From positions 992,001-1,056,000 of the forward strand of contig JAQOOI010000063.1 in NCBI GenBank assembly GCA_028554645.1: a stretch of DNA of 64,000 nucleotides, given 5' to 3'. This document shows, piece after piece, positions 12,909 through 23,572 of the stretch. A model generated the notes under the pieces. That model saw only the letters and a list, made by a program, of their open reading frames with translations, searched no databases and was not told the DNA's origin. Both the position numbers and the translations under genes were made by a program. This stretch comes from Omphalotus guepiniiformis. Lineage: Eukaryota > Basidiomycota > Agaricomycetes > Agaricales > Omphalotaceae. Each line of letters starts with the position of its first letter. Positions within the stretch are counted from its first letter, which is position 1.

Positions 12909-15136
12909 ATGCCTTCTGTAAGAATCAAGCGCCAACGATACTCTTCACTCGCGGAACGTCCACAAAGTGCTCATGCCAATCATCCTCCAAGGTCTCTAGC
13001 AAATCTCTTCAGACGTTTCCCGTCAGACCAGGGTCCATTCGTTGAACCTGTAGAATCATCTTCTTTGGAAGCCTCGGCCACTGATGGTCGTTCCGAACTC
13101 TCACCGCCTCGCGCATTCACGAGAAGTCGGTCAGGTAGCCGGGTATATGATCATGTTACGAAGGGCTCGCTCAGACTTCTGCAAACCCCTCTGCTATCTG
13201 AAGATAGAGAACGAGCACAGACGACATCGCATACTTCCAACCCTCGCATCTCAGTGGACTCGGGGGTGGTCACCATTGAAGGTGATATTGCGGATATCCA
13301 AGTGCCGGGCGATGGAGAACTAGGGCGAGTACTTAGCCTTCCGCAGCGCAATGTGGTTCAGGTAGACGGGCAGGAAATTTGGGTAGAGGACGATAGCGAC
13401 CATCATCATGATGACATTGTAGAGCATTTGGATGTTATTGGTATGTTCTTCAATCCTGTTGTGGTGCGGGCAGCGTTTTTTAGGCTGAAATCGAATCACT
13501 AGACCCTCAGGTTGCTACGGTGGCCAGTCTTACAAATGCAGCCAATGCGATCCTCATGTAAATATCTACTGTTCTGCTCATTTCACGCATGCTTATCAGT
13601 ACCCAGACCACCTTTGTCCTTTTACTCGCGGAAGCCTGTTGTGGATTTAACCGCTCCCCCTCTTCCTACTGGCGACGCTGCGCTCAATGAAGAAGAGCAA
13701 GGGCGGCCGATATTCGAAGATTCCCTCGACAGACATGTTGATGATGTTATGCGCCGTCGAGCAAGAATTAGACGAACATTGAGAGGGGTCTGGTCTTTCC
13801 TCAAAACGCCTATGTTTTCAATTCCTACGCTACGTTTCTGTTTCTAATCTGTCCAGGTCGTAGCTATGGGTGTATGTTGTGAGATCTTTTGAACTTAAAC
13901 GTAATTCAACTTCTTTTTCCTAGATCATTACGGGAATCTACGGGTTCCTCGTCGGTATGTCTTGTTCACCTTGTTGACCTGTAGTCGCAATGATCGTTGT
14001 ATGTGCAGTATTTTGGGGCGCCGCCATTGTCATTTTCCTCGCCAAGATCATCAATTTTCAAAACGCAAACACTCAAGGCTTTTGGGTTGAAGTTAGCTCT
14101 CAGGTTGAAAATGGTGAATGGAATTGTCCGTGATGACTGACATGCCTTCACGGAAAACCTGTTACAGGGTTATTCACTGTCACTGGTATAGGCCTCATAC
14201 CGTCCCGCGTACTCGACACTTATCGTGAGTGGTTTTTTCAAATTACCGTCTGATTTGTTTAATGCTTTGCAGGAATATCGAAGATTTGGTACTACAAGAG
14301 GAGGACGAAAAAGCTGCGTGCCAAGGCTGGACTACCTCAGCTGTTTGATGTGGATGATTTACCTGATCCCGTGTATGATCCGAATTACGTGCATGTACTG
14401 ACTAACGAGGAGCAAAAGGATCTGCATCGACGTCAGCATCCTGTTTGTTTCCAACTGTGTCAACATAATTAACTCACAGAAAATGTGCAGAACAAGTCAA
14501 ATTTCAACATCACCAGACTTGGTATCGAGCTCATGGAACGGAGACTCATCGTGTGGGTACCTCATCTGGATATGTCGTTGTGAACATCCCATTCATTAAA
14601 TTCAATAGGCATTCCCTATCAAGTAATGTTTCCCTCTTACTGAGGTTTCTTAAAAGCTCAGCGAGCCTTTTTGCAGTTATGCACTGCTAATATGCTGCTT
14701 GAACGATGGCAACTCTATATTCCAAGTGAGTCTAATGATGCATAGCCGTACGCGTTCAAGGCCCTGACGGTTGCACTAGATAATATTGTGTGGAACTATG
14801 TGGGGTCTTAATAGGCAAGTACTCAAGCTACCTAAAGGCAGCCTCGGCCACAATCTCACCATACACACACGTAGATTCGAGCGGCCCGCTTGGAGCACTG
14901 GCATCCTTATACCTGCAAGTTTCCTCTGTGGCATCTTTGCTGCTGTCTTCATTGCTCTAGGCGGAGCCAAGACAAAACGCACCGAGGAGGTGGAGAAGAG
15001 GTTGAAGGCAGCATTAGCTATGGATCATGCAAAGCGAACTTCTGACGCTACAACCCCTTACCCAAATGATGTTACCCGAGCTGATGATCATGAGAGGATT
15101 GCAAAAGACGAGCAGCCCATGAGAAGGACATTATGA
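12909..15136 (+). CDS. DUF3112-like fungal integral membrane protein
   Basis: The N-terminal 200 residues are polar and disordered (RS-, P- and D-rich). A membrane part follows: IYGFLVV, VFWGAAIVIFLAKIINF, FTVTGIGLIP, then a cytosolic loop with WYYKRRTKKLRAKAGLP and DDLPDPVYDPNYVHVL, then AFPINYALLICCLNDGNS, CGTMWGLNRF and the last helix ILIPASFLCGIFAAVFIALGG before a basic tail. Overall this resembles fungal proteins grouped as DUF3112; no function is known. Start 12909 follows a CT-rich leader; an in-frame ATG at 12789 is less likely because it lies only 20 bp past the previous stop. The last intron (14815-14874) has the GC-AG form AG|GCAAGT, is 60 nt and stop-free, so retention would also keep the frame. 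An intron near 13810-13868 lacks usable GT-AG ends (separate entry). Family name recalled, not searched. Confidence 0.75.
13810..13868 (+). other. Repeat-bounded intron without usable GT-AG ends (DUF3112-like gene)
   Basis: CTATG occurs at 13810-13814 and again at 13864-13868. Removing 54 nt between the copies joins SFLKTP to MGIITGIYGFL, the uninterrupted membrane-entry sequence expected for the family, and the segment contains an in-frame TAA, so it cannot be retained. Taking GT at 13813/13814 and the AG at 13863 would leave four extra bases and shift the frame. The inside looks like a spliceosomal intron (T-rich, TCTAATC branch-like site, TAG before copy 2). A canonical alternative (donor near the GGGGTC upstream at about 13790, acceptor TCCAG at 13856) keeps frame but deletes the WSFLKTP segment. 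Confidence 0.55.
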
Positions 15137-15490
15137 TTGATGAGCATGTTACTGTACCTGCTGTATCTTCTAGCAAGAAATCATAGTAGACAATCGTACA
15201 TGTATATCCTTATTATTGAGGTTATCTTTATTAGACCAGGCATAAGATATGGATACCTTAAAAGATGTTTTCTTACTGATACTGCTGCAGAAAAATGTAA
15301 CACAATGTATATTTGAGACCTAGTTATGTGTAATTGTATGCAATATACAGATGCCATGCTAGAAAGTTAATAATAGAAAATTAAATAATGCGCGGTTGGG
15401 AAGATGCAGAAACGAGAAACGACAAGTGCATGAAGGTGAAAGGAATAGAAAATGCGATGCCATGATATGAGATGTCATGATATGCCGATG
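15137..15490. other. Convergent 3' intergenic region
   Basis: 354 bp between the stop codons of the DUF3112-like gene (+) and pcf11 (-). AT-rich, with several ATGATATG/GATGTCATG short repeats at about 15460-15495. It must hold both polyadenylation regions. No gene seen. Confidence 0.5.
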
Positions 15491-17962
15491 TCATGTTACG
15501 GATGATAATGCAAGTCGTTTATGTTGCGGCGTACCATCAGGTTCGCCAGTTACAGATGAATGATCATCGTCAACCTTACGTTTGACCCCGAGCAATTTTG
15601 AGTCGGGTGATGGAGAGAGAGACTTTCGAACCATTGGTGGTGTAGATAAATGTTTTGACATCAGTGTAGACTCAGGAGTACCAGACCGACTTCGACTGCT
15701 TGTCTCAGTTAGCAAGCGCGCAGCGAGGGTGTTCGTAGATGCTTCTTCATGACAAGTTGCGTGATATATCTAACAGGAACGTCAGCACAAAATAACGAGG
15801 ATGGCAAAGAGCAGACATACGCGATCATCCTTCTTGATGGCATTCTTCCACACCCACTCCTCATCGTCTTCCAAAAATTCAGACTTCAGGAATTCCTTAC
15901 AAATTGGACACGATAACGACTTTGCCTCGTCACCAGGTGGCACTACCACAAACTGGGATCGCAACTCAGCCTCATGTTTAGCGGCCAACGCAACAGCAGC
16001 AGCCTTAGCATTCAATGGTCGCAGTCCATCAGCACGCCCTTTGCCTTTCAAATCCAATCTATCATGGATCCAATCCTGTAAAGCAAAACAGTCATCGACT
16101 GCGGAGACACCATAGAGTTAAAGACAATCCTCAGCGCTAACGAACCAGCTCCGACTATGTCCCCGCCCAATATTCTGATTCGCCTTAACATTCTGTCTAA
16201 AATGCATATCTAAGTGATCTTCCTGCTTCTTCTTTCCGTCGGGGGTATCGGGGAATCGAATCCCACATTGCTTGCACTGTAGAGGTAGTTTTTCATACAG
16301 CATATCGGAAATGGGCGGACGAGTTCTAGAATTTGTCGTCAGACCGCGCGAACAAATGTATGGGGATGGACTTACTTCGTGATCCCTGAGGTGCTCAACT
16401 GGACGCGATGGCCGAGGATAGTTGCCCTATGTGTCCTCATTGCACTTCTGGACTGATCGCTTGTCTCGCTGTTCTCGACTTTAAGAGTATCCTCACGGGC
16501 GGAAGCTTCGGTGCCTACTGGTGTACCATTAGTTGATACTACACCCGCTCTTAATAGCGTAGAAAGCAAGTCCGCGTAGCCGCCGGTAGGTAATGCTGAC
16601 GCACTCGTTGTCAACGCAGATAAGTGGGCCACGAGAGAGCTCGATGGCAGAGAGGACGTCTCTTCCATCTTAACACTACCAGAGGCTGGCAATGACAGCG
16701 TGGTCACTTGATTGGTAGGTTGAGACGCAAGAACTGGAGGATTGAATGATGGTACTGCGTAAGCAGTTTGCGAAGGCCATGGAGACACTACGGGCGCAGG
16801 TGTAGGCTGTGCAGGTGCGTTGCTACGCATCAAGTTTCGCAGCTGCGTCAAGATCTGTTGCAGTTCAGCCTGAGACACGCCAGCCTCTACTATTTTACGA
16901 AGCTAGTGGGAGCACTGTTAGTAAGAAATAGGCAAGCCCAGAAGAGTGGCGACATACCTGCTGCAATACATTGACGTGATTTTTGGATGTGTAGTCAACA
17001 GGATTGGTTTGAACTGCGCGCTCTTTTTGTCCCAAAGTAAACTCGAGCTCGCTTAAAACTTGTGCTTTCGTTATTTGCCCAGACCCAGAATAGAATGTGC
17101 CCGTAGACTGATATTGAATGAGCGAATTGCAAAAATAATGCAAGATAACAATTGACTTACACTTCCTTCTCCCCATATACTACGCTCAACAGAGACTTGC
17201 GCAGGTACACCAAACAATTCCTTGCGTGTCGGAGAAGCGGTACGCCAAGTCAGAACAAGTTCAACCATCTTGCCGCGCGTTGCTTCATCCACTTGCTGGT
17301 AGGTTTCAATGAACAAAGGAGTAACAAACGTTGCAAAATGTCGAGCATAAGGTTCATAGATATTCTTGCTAATCATGTCCAGCAAATAAAATGCGGGTAG
17401 CTTCATCCAGGCAGGCACCTAAGACAGAAACAGGCAAAATTACATCAGCAATCCGCGGAATGAGTCAGGTGACTGATAAAAAGGGCGAAATAGGAAAGAC
17501 TCTTCGAAGTCGTTTAGGCAACACCGCGAGTTATTTTACTCAATAAAGTAACGACTACGACTATATACATGACATCGTCCGACATTCAACACTTATGAGC
17601 AGCAATAGAAGCCATTAGGCATCGTCGCCGGTGGTGTCTCGAAAAGCAACAGACAGTCAAGAACTGCCACGACGAAATCAGCTACTCACCTTACGAATGT
17701 GCGCCTCCAAGCACTGTGCAACAATCTCGGCGAATCGCGCATAATCGTGTGCTAGCATGGAAAGATTCTGGATGATGGGTCGTGAATTCACGGTTAATTC
17801 TGCCAGTCGATTAGAGAATTCCCTTCGAAAACTTGAAGGGTCCATGAAAAAAGGTGCAGATGGAGGAGGAGCAAGATGATATCCGTTTGACAGAGGAGGC
17901 TGACTGAAAGGCGAAGCGCCATATACAGGCTGCCCATAGTAACTCTGACCGTAAACTGACAT
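15491..17962 (-). CDS. pcf11: Pcf11-like subunit of cleavage factor IA
   Basis: Minus-strand gene of about 620 residues. The N-terminus is a low-complexity YGQ/P leader, then a CID domain (SNRLAELTVNSRPIIQNLS, AWMKLPAFYLLDMISKNIY, PLFIETYQQVD), which binds the phosphorylated C-terminal domain of RNA polymerase II. A Q/S/P-rich linker follows, then the two zinc fingers that flank the Clp1-binding region: LQCKQCGIRFPDTPDG with DHLDMHF, and SLSCPICKEFLKSEF. Pcf11 acts in mRNA 3' cleavage, polyadenylation and transcription termination. The start at 17962 gives MSVYGQSYYGQP. The junction between the two fingers (16071-16131) is one of the anomalous introns. It is divergent from rpl9. Identity confident. 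Confidence 0.9.
16071..16131 (-). other. Repeat-bounded intron without usable GT-AG ends (pcf11)
   Basis: On the gene strand AGGATTG occurs at 16131-16125 and again at 16077-16071. Removing the 54 nt between the copies gives SRSWFVSAEDWIHDRLD, which has the Pcf11 spacing between the two tryptophans. GT-AG cutting from the GT at the end of copy 1 to the TTTACAG before the second GATTG leaves a four-base duplication and runs into a stop. The alternative GT-AG pair (donor inside FVSAED, same acceptor) keeps the frame but deletes four to five residues between the tryptophans. The segment contains in-frame TAA, so it is not coding. Confidence 0.6.
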
Positions 17963-18705
17963 CCCAACCCCACTTACAGCAAACGGTGAGATGAGAAAGA
18001 CGAATAACCAAGAAAAGTAGAAGACGCCGGGAAAAATGCCTGTTAACAGACAGAGCGGTTTAGTCGAATTTAAGCAAAACTTTCACAAGGTTTCACACTG
18101 CTTGAGACCGCCAGCTATGAGAGTGCAACGACGTGGTGGCAGAAGTAAATAAAGATGTTGAGGTGGTGCTGACAACGATTTGATTCTTCCATCAATTGAA
18201 ACTCCGCAACTGTAGTCCCGTGACTTGACCCAGTGGCCCTGCCTCAGTGCCTGTGCCACGTTAAAAACTCAGTTCCTTTCTTGATCAAAATAGCTCCCAT
18301 TATACTGTATGACACAGTTTGTGACTACTGTATAATATGTCCAGCAGTAAAGTTCAGAGTATACAGTAATTCGGACTCTGGTTTTTGACACACTCTCTGT
18401 TTTTGCGGCAGGCCTTTCGGAAAAAGCCGCTCAGCATCTGGCACCTGCCAAACCTGGACACATTAGCTGACTAAGCGTAGAGTCCACCAATTTGCAACAA
18501 ATTCCTCGTCCACACACCTAACCCTTCAAGAAAACCAGCCTCAAGGTATGTAGACTCATGCTAGAGCCATAGAAACTATGTCTTCCGACTCTTGCTGCTC
18601 CACGCAGTCGTTTGATACCCATTTTCATTGACATTTTCGAGTGTTTTGGTTGGATGACCTTGGATGAGCACGGATGTACTCAGATGCTGATCTTTGTGCT
18701 TGCAG
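17963..18705. promoter_or_regulatory. Divergent promoter region of pcf11 and rpl9, with rpl9 5' UTR intron
   Basis: 743 bp between start codons. The rpl9 leader holds a GT-AG intron at about 18546-18705 ending directly at the ATG. CCTAACCCTT at about 18517-18526, just before the likely leader, resembles AC-rich boxes seen near fungal ribosomal protein genes; that link is inference. An imperfect palindrome lies at 18299-18336. No other gene seen. Confidence 0.5.
18299..18336. repeat. Imperfect palindrome upstream of rpl9
   Basis: The left arm ATTATACTGTATGACACAG pairs with the right arm TTTGTGACTACTGTATAAT with a few mismatches, giving a 38-bp near-palindrome. A further ATACAGTAAT lies at about 18361-18370. 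It could be a protein-binding site or a miniature-element remnant. Confidence 0.5.
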
Positions 18706-19455
18706 ATGCGGGACGTTCTCCAAACTGAAGAGCTCGACATTCCCGAGGGTGTCACTGTCGCTATCAAATCCCGCGTCATCTCGGTCACTGGCCCTCGCGG
18801 AACCCTCACAAAGAACGTTCGTCATGTTGACATGGACATCCGGTTAGTAAAGGGCAAGACCTCTAAGGTCACTCTTGCCGTATGGCAAGGAGGGAGGAAA
18901 CATGTCGCTTGCCTGCGCACAATCAGGAGTATGATCAACAACATGATAAATGGTGTTACGAAGGTGAGCGGCACACAGGTCATTGTCGCCATTCGGGGTC
19001 CGCCTAAATGTCTACGTTTCATCAGGGCTTCCGATACAAAATGCGCGCTGTTTACGCCCATTTCCCTATAAACTGCATCATTCAAGAGGAAGGTCGTGCT
19101 CTTGAGATCCGAAACTTCTTGGGTGAGAAGGTATGTGTCGGTGCTAGTGCGTGAAGTGTTGTAGGTGCTCAATACCCGTATTTGACCGATAGACTGTCCG
19201 ACATGTAAACTTGTTAGGCGGGGTTGTCATCTCAGAATCAAAAGCCCAAAAGGACGAGCTGATCCTCGAGGGTAACGACATTGATAATGTTTCTCAATCT
19301 GCTGCTTCTATTGTTCCCTCGAAATTTTGTTCTTTGTTCTGACAGTTCGTGCAGCTGCTTCTATTCAGGGCATCTGCCGAGTAAGGAACAAGGACATCCG
19401 TAAATTCCTGGATGGTATCTATGTCTCCGACAAAGGCACCATACAGGAAGAGTGA
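18706..19455 (+). CDS. rpl9: 60S ribosomal protein L9 (uL6)
   Basis: About 190 residues, the usual eukaryotic uL6 length. Seen motifs: [24 protein letters not shown] at the start, [51 protein letters not shown], then [18 protein letters not shown] at the end. It is a component of the large ribosomal subunit near the GTPase-associated centre. Coding begins directly after a leader intron. Inner introns after GVTK and GEK are normal GT-AG. The last one, between SAASI and QGICRV, is framed by a 12-bp direct repeat and its only in-frame GT-AG reading drops one glutamine (separate entry). Confidence 0.95.
19301..19365 (+). other. Intron framed by a 12-bp direct repeat (rpl9)
   Basis: GCTGCTTCTATT occurs at 19301-19312 and exactly again at 19354-19365. 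Removing 53 nt between the copies gives [18 protein letters not shown], which has the length conserved in uL6 proteins. GT directly follows copy 1 and GTGCAG overlaps the start of copy 2. Cutting GT to that AG would leave an 11-nt duplication and shift the frame. Cutting from GT to the CAG after copy 2 (19366-19368) is in frame but loses the glutamine. A CTGAC branch-like site lies inside. Confidence 0.6.
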
Positions 19456-19714
19456 TTTTACAGGTTGCAGTTAGATATCCATAAAATTCACATGACACAT
19501 GTTCGTCCCATTATATGTATGTTGGCCAATGCACCTTACATGTCCATGCACAGTTGCTTTTCTTGTTCTCTGCATGTTTGAGCCGGCAATGATAATTCGA
19601 TAGTGTAAGTAATCATTAGTCTGTACAGCCGAGTCGGTGCTAGCACTTGCGAGAAATCGCTCAACAGCCGTGCTTAACTCGTTCACTTCACTATTATAGA
19701 TTATCATGTATATG

Positions 19715-20714
19715 TCATGGGATAAAAGGTATCCTTGTGCCGACAGAATTGCGATATTTTACATAGTCATCGCCAAAGAATTTGATTAGTGCTTTCTCTT
19801 CGCCTACGATTGCAAACGTGAGTAGACCATCAGAGACTATTGGAAGCACCTTACTTTTAATCCTGTAGTAGAAAAATCTCCAAAGTAAGATTATATAGAG
19901 CACAAAACAAAAAGGATTCTGGAGCACGAGCTGAGTCCCTAAGGCCCAGTAGAAAAAGCCTGAGTAAGACGGATGTCTGAACCAACTGTCCATGTAATTG
20001 ATTAGTGTCTGAAGTCCTTGGTGCTGGTGTGCGTTCACTCACGCATACACGCCATCAGTGACAAGCCGATGGGACTCGCGCTTGCGGAATGCAAGAGCAT
20101 GGGAGAAATTGGTCGATGCGTGAATCATTGCAGACGAACGCATGTATTGACCAGCGGTTACCAGTAAGACACCTTGAAAACCCCATTATTCAGCATATAC
20201 TTAGCATCGTGAATTTAGCATACCAATCAGAGAAACGTATGGATGAGTCTTGAATGACGGCACAAAATACAATGTAAGAAGGTATTCGAGCACAGCTGAA
20301 CCATTGGCTATATGATACAAAGACCCATTATCCAAGAGGAAAGCTGCAGCAATTTTGAGCATACACAAGTCAGAGGAATGAAAACAACTCACATTCCACA
20401 CTGCACTTTTCTAAATTCCACCCTGCAGTAACGGCGAATTCACCCCAGTGGAAAGCAGACCAAGCAGCCATAAAGAAGCCAAGTTGATAAGTTGCCCACC
20501 AATGAGACGAAAATCCGCCAGTGGAGAACATGAGAGCTCCAAAACAAAAGACAGCACCCAAGAAGAAGGATATCAGAGACGCCATAAGTGGCGTATTGGG
20601 TATATTGCCATTCATATGTACATCGACAGCAGGTACAGTTGTCAGCGCATGTCGTTGTAGTTCTTCGCGTCTTTGTATACGCTGTTCAAAACTATCAGAG
20701 GAGTCATTGGACAT
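19715..20714 (-). CDS. ste14: Protein-S-isoprenylcysteine O-methyltransferase (Ste14/ICMT)
   Basis: About 270 residues with several membrane segments (MASLISFFLGAVFCFGALMF, YQLGFFMAAWSAFHWGEF, PYVSLIGVLLVTAGQ, the C-terminal hairpin NPFCFVLYIILLWRFFYYR). The catalytic C-terminal signature is intact: AFRKRESHRLVTDGVYAWFRHPSYSGFF, then GEEKALIKFFGDDYVKYR. The enzyme methylates the C-terminal prenylcysteine of Ras-like GTPases and, in fungi, lipopeptide pheromones, at the ER membrane. The start at 20714 gives MSNDSSDSFEQR. Three ordinary GT-AG introns. Its start lies about 100 bp from the mef2 start on the opposite strand. Confidence 0.93.
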
Positions 20715-20816
20715 GTTGGGAGTATGAATGAAAGAGACACATGAACAATGAGTGCAGACATACGAGGGGCGAGCAGTTTGCCGCCGGCATTTTTTAAATT
20801 CTTGACTAGCTCGTCC

Positions 20817-23332
20817 ATGCAGTCGCGACTATGGTCATCCTTCAAGATTCCTCCAGGGCTTCGTATTTCCCGTCGTCAGTTGGCTACTATCAGCTATGAT
20901 CCAAGCAAAATAAGAAATATGGCTCTCGTAGCTCATATTGGTGAGCCATTTTTCTATAGTACACCCAGTCCATCATACCCAACATACTTACTCACAGACT
21001 CTGGAAAAACGACCCTCACGGAGTCAATTCTGGTCAAATCATCATATTTATCCTCTTCTGGCTCTGTGGATACAGGAAGCACTACTACAGATTTTCTTCC
21101 TGCCGAGCGGGAACGCGGAATCACAATTCAGTCCGCGAGCATTCCCGTCAAATGGAAGGACTGGACCTTCAATCTAATCGACACGCCGGGCCATGCAGAT
21201 TTCGGAATGGAGGTCGAAAGTGCAAGTCGTGTTGTCGATGGTGCTGTTGTCCTCATCGACTCAGTAGAAGGTGTGGAAGCGCAGACAAAAGGTGTCTGGC
21301 GACAATTGGATAGGTGCGTGGTCTAGGTGAGATAGCTGCCGCCTATGTAACGATTGTAGCTCATCACCATCTCATTAGATATGGCGTTAGTACCCGAATG
21401 GTATTCTTGAATAAATTAGACCGTCCTGGAGCCTCCTTCGCGTCCTCGCTCCGTTCATTGTTGACCCATCGTCTTCATCCCCACCCTATGGTTTTGACAC
21501 TACCAATTGCGTCGTTTATTTCTGCGGACTATACACACGCTGAACCTGGTATTCAAGGTATAGTCGATCTTGTGAGATGGGAGCTTTGGCGTTATGGTGA
21601 AGATGGCCAGTCAACTCGTCATACTCTGCCTGTTGACGCCAAAGCGTTGGAAACCCTCGAATTCCTACCATCCGGCCATCCAATCATTCCTCACTTGATA
21701 TCTGCCCGTACTGAGCTATTGGAGAACCTTTCTATGTTTTCCGAAGACTTGATGGAGATTCTTCTTTCTCTCTCCCCAGATCCCTCGTCGTACCTAAGTG
21801 TAAAGGGCTCAGATATTCTTCCTTATCTACGGAAGAGTACCCTCCAAAATCAAATCCTGCCAGTATTATGCGGTTCTGCTATGAAAAACGTTGGAACAGA
21901 ACTTGTCATGGACTATGTTGGTGAACTCTTTGCTAGTCCCGTTGATGTTCCACACGATTCGGTCAAGAATCCACCACTACGAATGCTAGCATGGAAAGTT
22001 GGATGGGACATGAATAAAGGCTGGATGACATATGTTCGAGTCTACTCTGGTATATCTAGTCCCTTCACAAAGAGTCCGCCAGCTAATATGTATCTACGTA
22101 CAGGAAAGTTAACAAAACAAAGTGCGATTTTGAATACTACCCGGAATCTTCGAGAAAGGGTCTCAAAGCTTCTGCTTCTGTATGCGTCAGATGCTGTGGA
22201 AGTTGACGAACTACCCTTCGGTTCCGTTGGTGTGGTCCTTGGATTGAAGTTCACCAGAACAGGAGATACGCTTGTGTCTTCAGGAGCGCCTTCTTCTAGT
22301 CAATCATCCATGCAAGATATTGTACCGCCCCCAACGGTAATATCAGCGGCTGTCATACCCCAGTCACATTCCGACTTGCAACCTGTACAGGAAGCCCTCG
22401 AATCACTAGCGCGAACAGACCCTTCGGTTCGCATTGATCTGCAGGAGGGACAGATTCTAGTCCAAGGCTTAGGTGCTCTCCACCTTGAAATCGTGGAGGG
22501 GAGACTAAGGGATGAATTTCAAGCGCAATTTGAGTTTGGAAAGCGACGCGTCAGTTATCGTGAAACGTTAGGATCCGAGCCTACAGCTTCTTCCAGCTCT
22601 TTCCTTGACCAAGCAGAGGTGGCTGGAACGAGTGTGGCTGTTGGTCTGGACATCCGGCCCTTGGCAGACGACGAAGAAGGTAATCCACTCTGGGATGGCA
22701 ATGTAGTGTTGGACAAGGCAGGAAAACCTATTCCATCTCCGGAGTCTTCTTCGGCCACGCCTGAAGCCTTTATCGCCTCTGGGATTGCCAGTGCCTTGTC
22801 AAACTCCCCACATTCCTCGCTCCCTATGTCTCACGTTCGAATACAAATCAAGCATTGGAGCACCCCGTCGCCTCTGTCCATTCTCACTGGGGCAAGCGCT
22901 ATAATCTTGCGTAATCGACTACGTGAAGCTGGCATGGGACCTATTATGGAGCCATACTTCCTCTTTAAGGTGACTGTGTCCGAAGACAGTCTTGGGAAAG
23001 TGGTCAAGGACCTAACGGAACACGGTGCAGAGCTGCAGGATATGGGTGCTGACGGTGTGGATGAGTTGGGCGGATACTCTGATGAAGGCAACTATACCCC
23101 CCCAGAATGGCTGTCCCCGTCTGCATCTGGCTCTCTGAAAGTTTCTGGTGCAGGTCCACGTCTTAAACGTTCCATTCACGCCCTCGCTCCGCTGAGCCGA
23201 ATGCTGGACTACAACAGTCGTTTGCGCGCACTTTCAGGAGGTCACGGACATTTTGAGATGGTCACTGCCGGGTTCCGTACAGTTTCTGACGCTCGAAAAA
23301 TGGAGATTTTAAGGGAAATCGGTCGAGCTTGA
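20817..23332 (+). CDS. mef2: Mitochondrial ribosome-releasing elongation factor G2 (Mef2/GFM2)
   Basis: About 800 residues. The start at 20817 ([21 protein letters not shown]) gives a basic, Ser-rich mitochondrial presequence; an upstream in-frame ATG at 20748 is possible but would bury that signal. GTPase motifs: [13 protein letters not shown] (P-loop, created by splicing at about 20940-20996), [11 protein letters not shown] (switch I), [13 protein letters not shown] and NKLDRPG. Later domains show the EF-G domain IV/V layout, ending [21 protein letters not shown]. Only two introns, both near the start, then one long exon. GFM2-type factors split post-termination mitochondrial ribosomes with RRF. 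Several insertions (for example around residues 560-640, rich in Ser/Pro) make it longer than bacterial EF-G. MEF2 rather than MEF1 is my reading from divergence and insertions; MEF1 is the alternative. Confidence 0.85.
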
Positions 23333-23572
23333 TTGTCATCTGACTGAAAATGTTCTCGACATCTTCTCTTGATGAACGTCAACTATTGCCCAAACGAATA
23401 GTAGGACGAGAACATGAGGGGTTGGGGAAGCCTATGACGTACAAAAAGAACAGTAGAACTCAGTGACCATTCTTTCGTAGAAGCGCATTCATAGTTGTAC
23501 GCGTTGGATCGTTGAGTAATGGCTCCGTACTTGGACATCAATATGTATGCACTATCGAATTATCATCAATCA

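Noticed and set aside
20748..20816. Upstream in-frame ATG for mef2
   Set aside because: Would place a neutral segment before the basic mitochondrial presequence and lies 33 bp from the ste14 ATG; kept only as an alternative.
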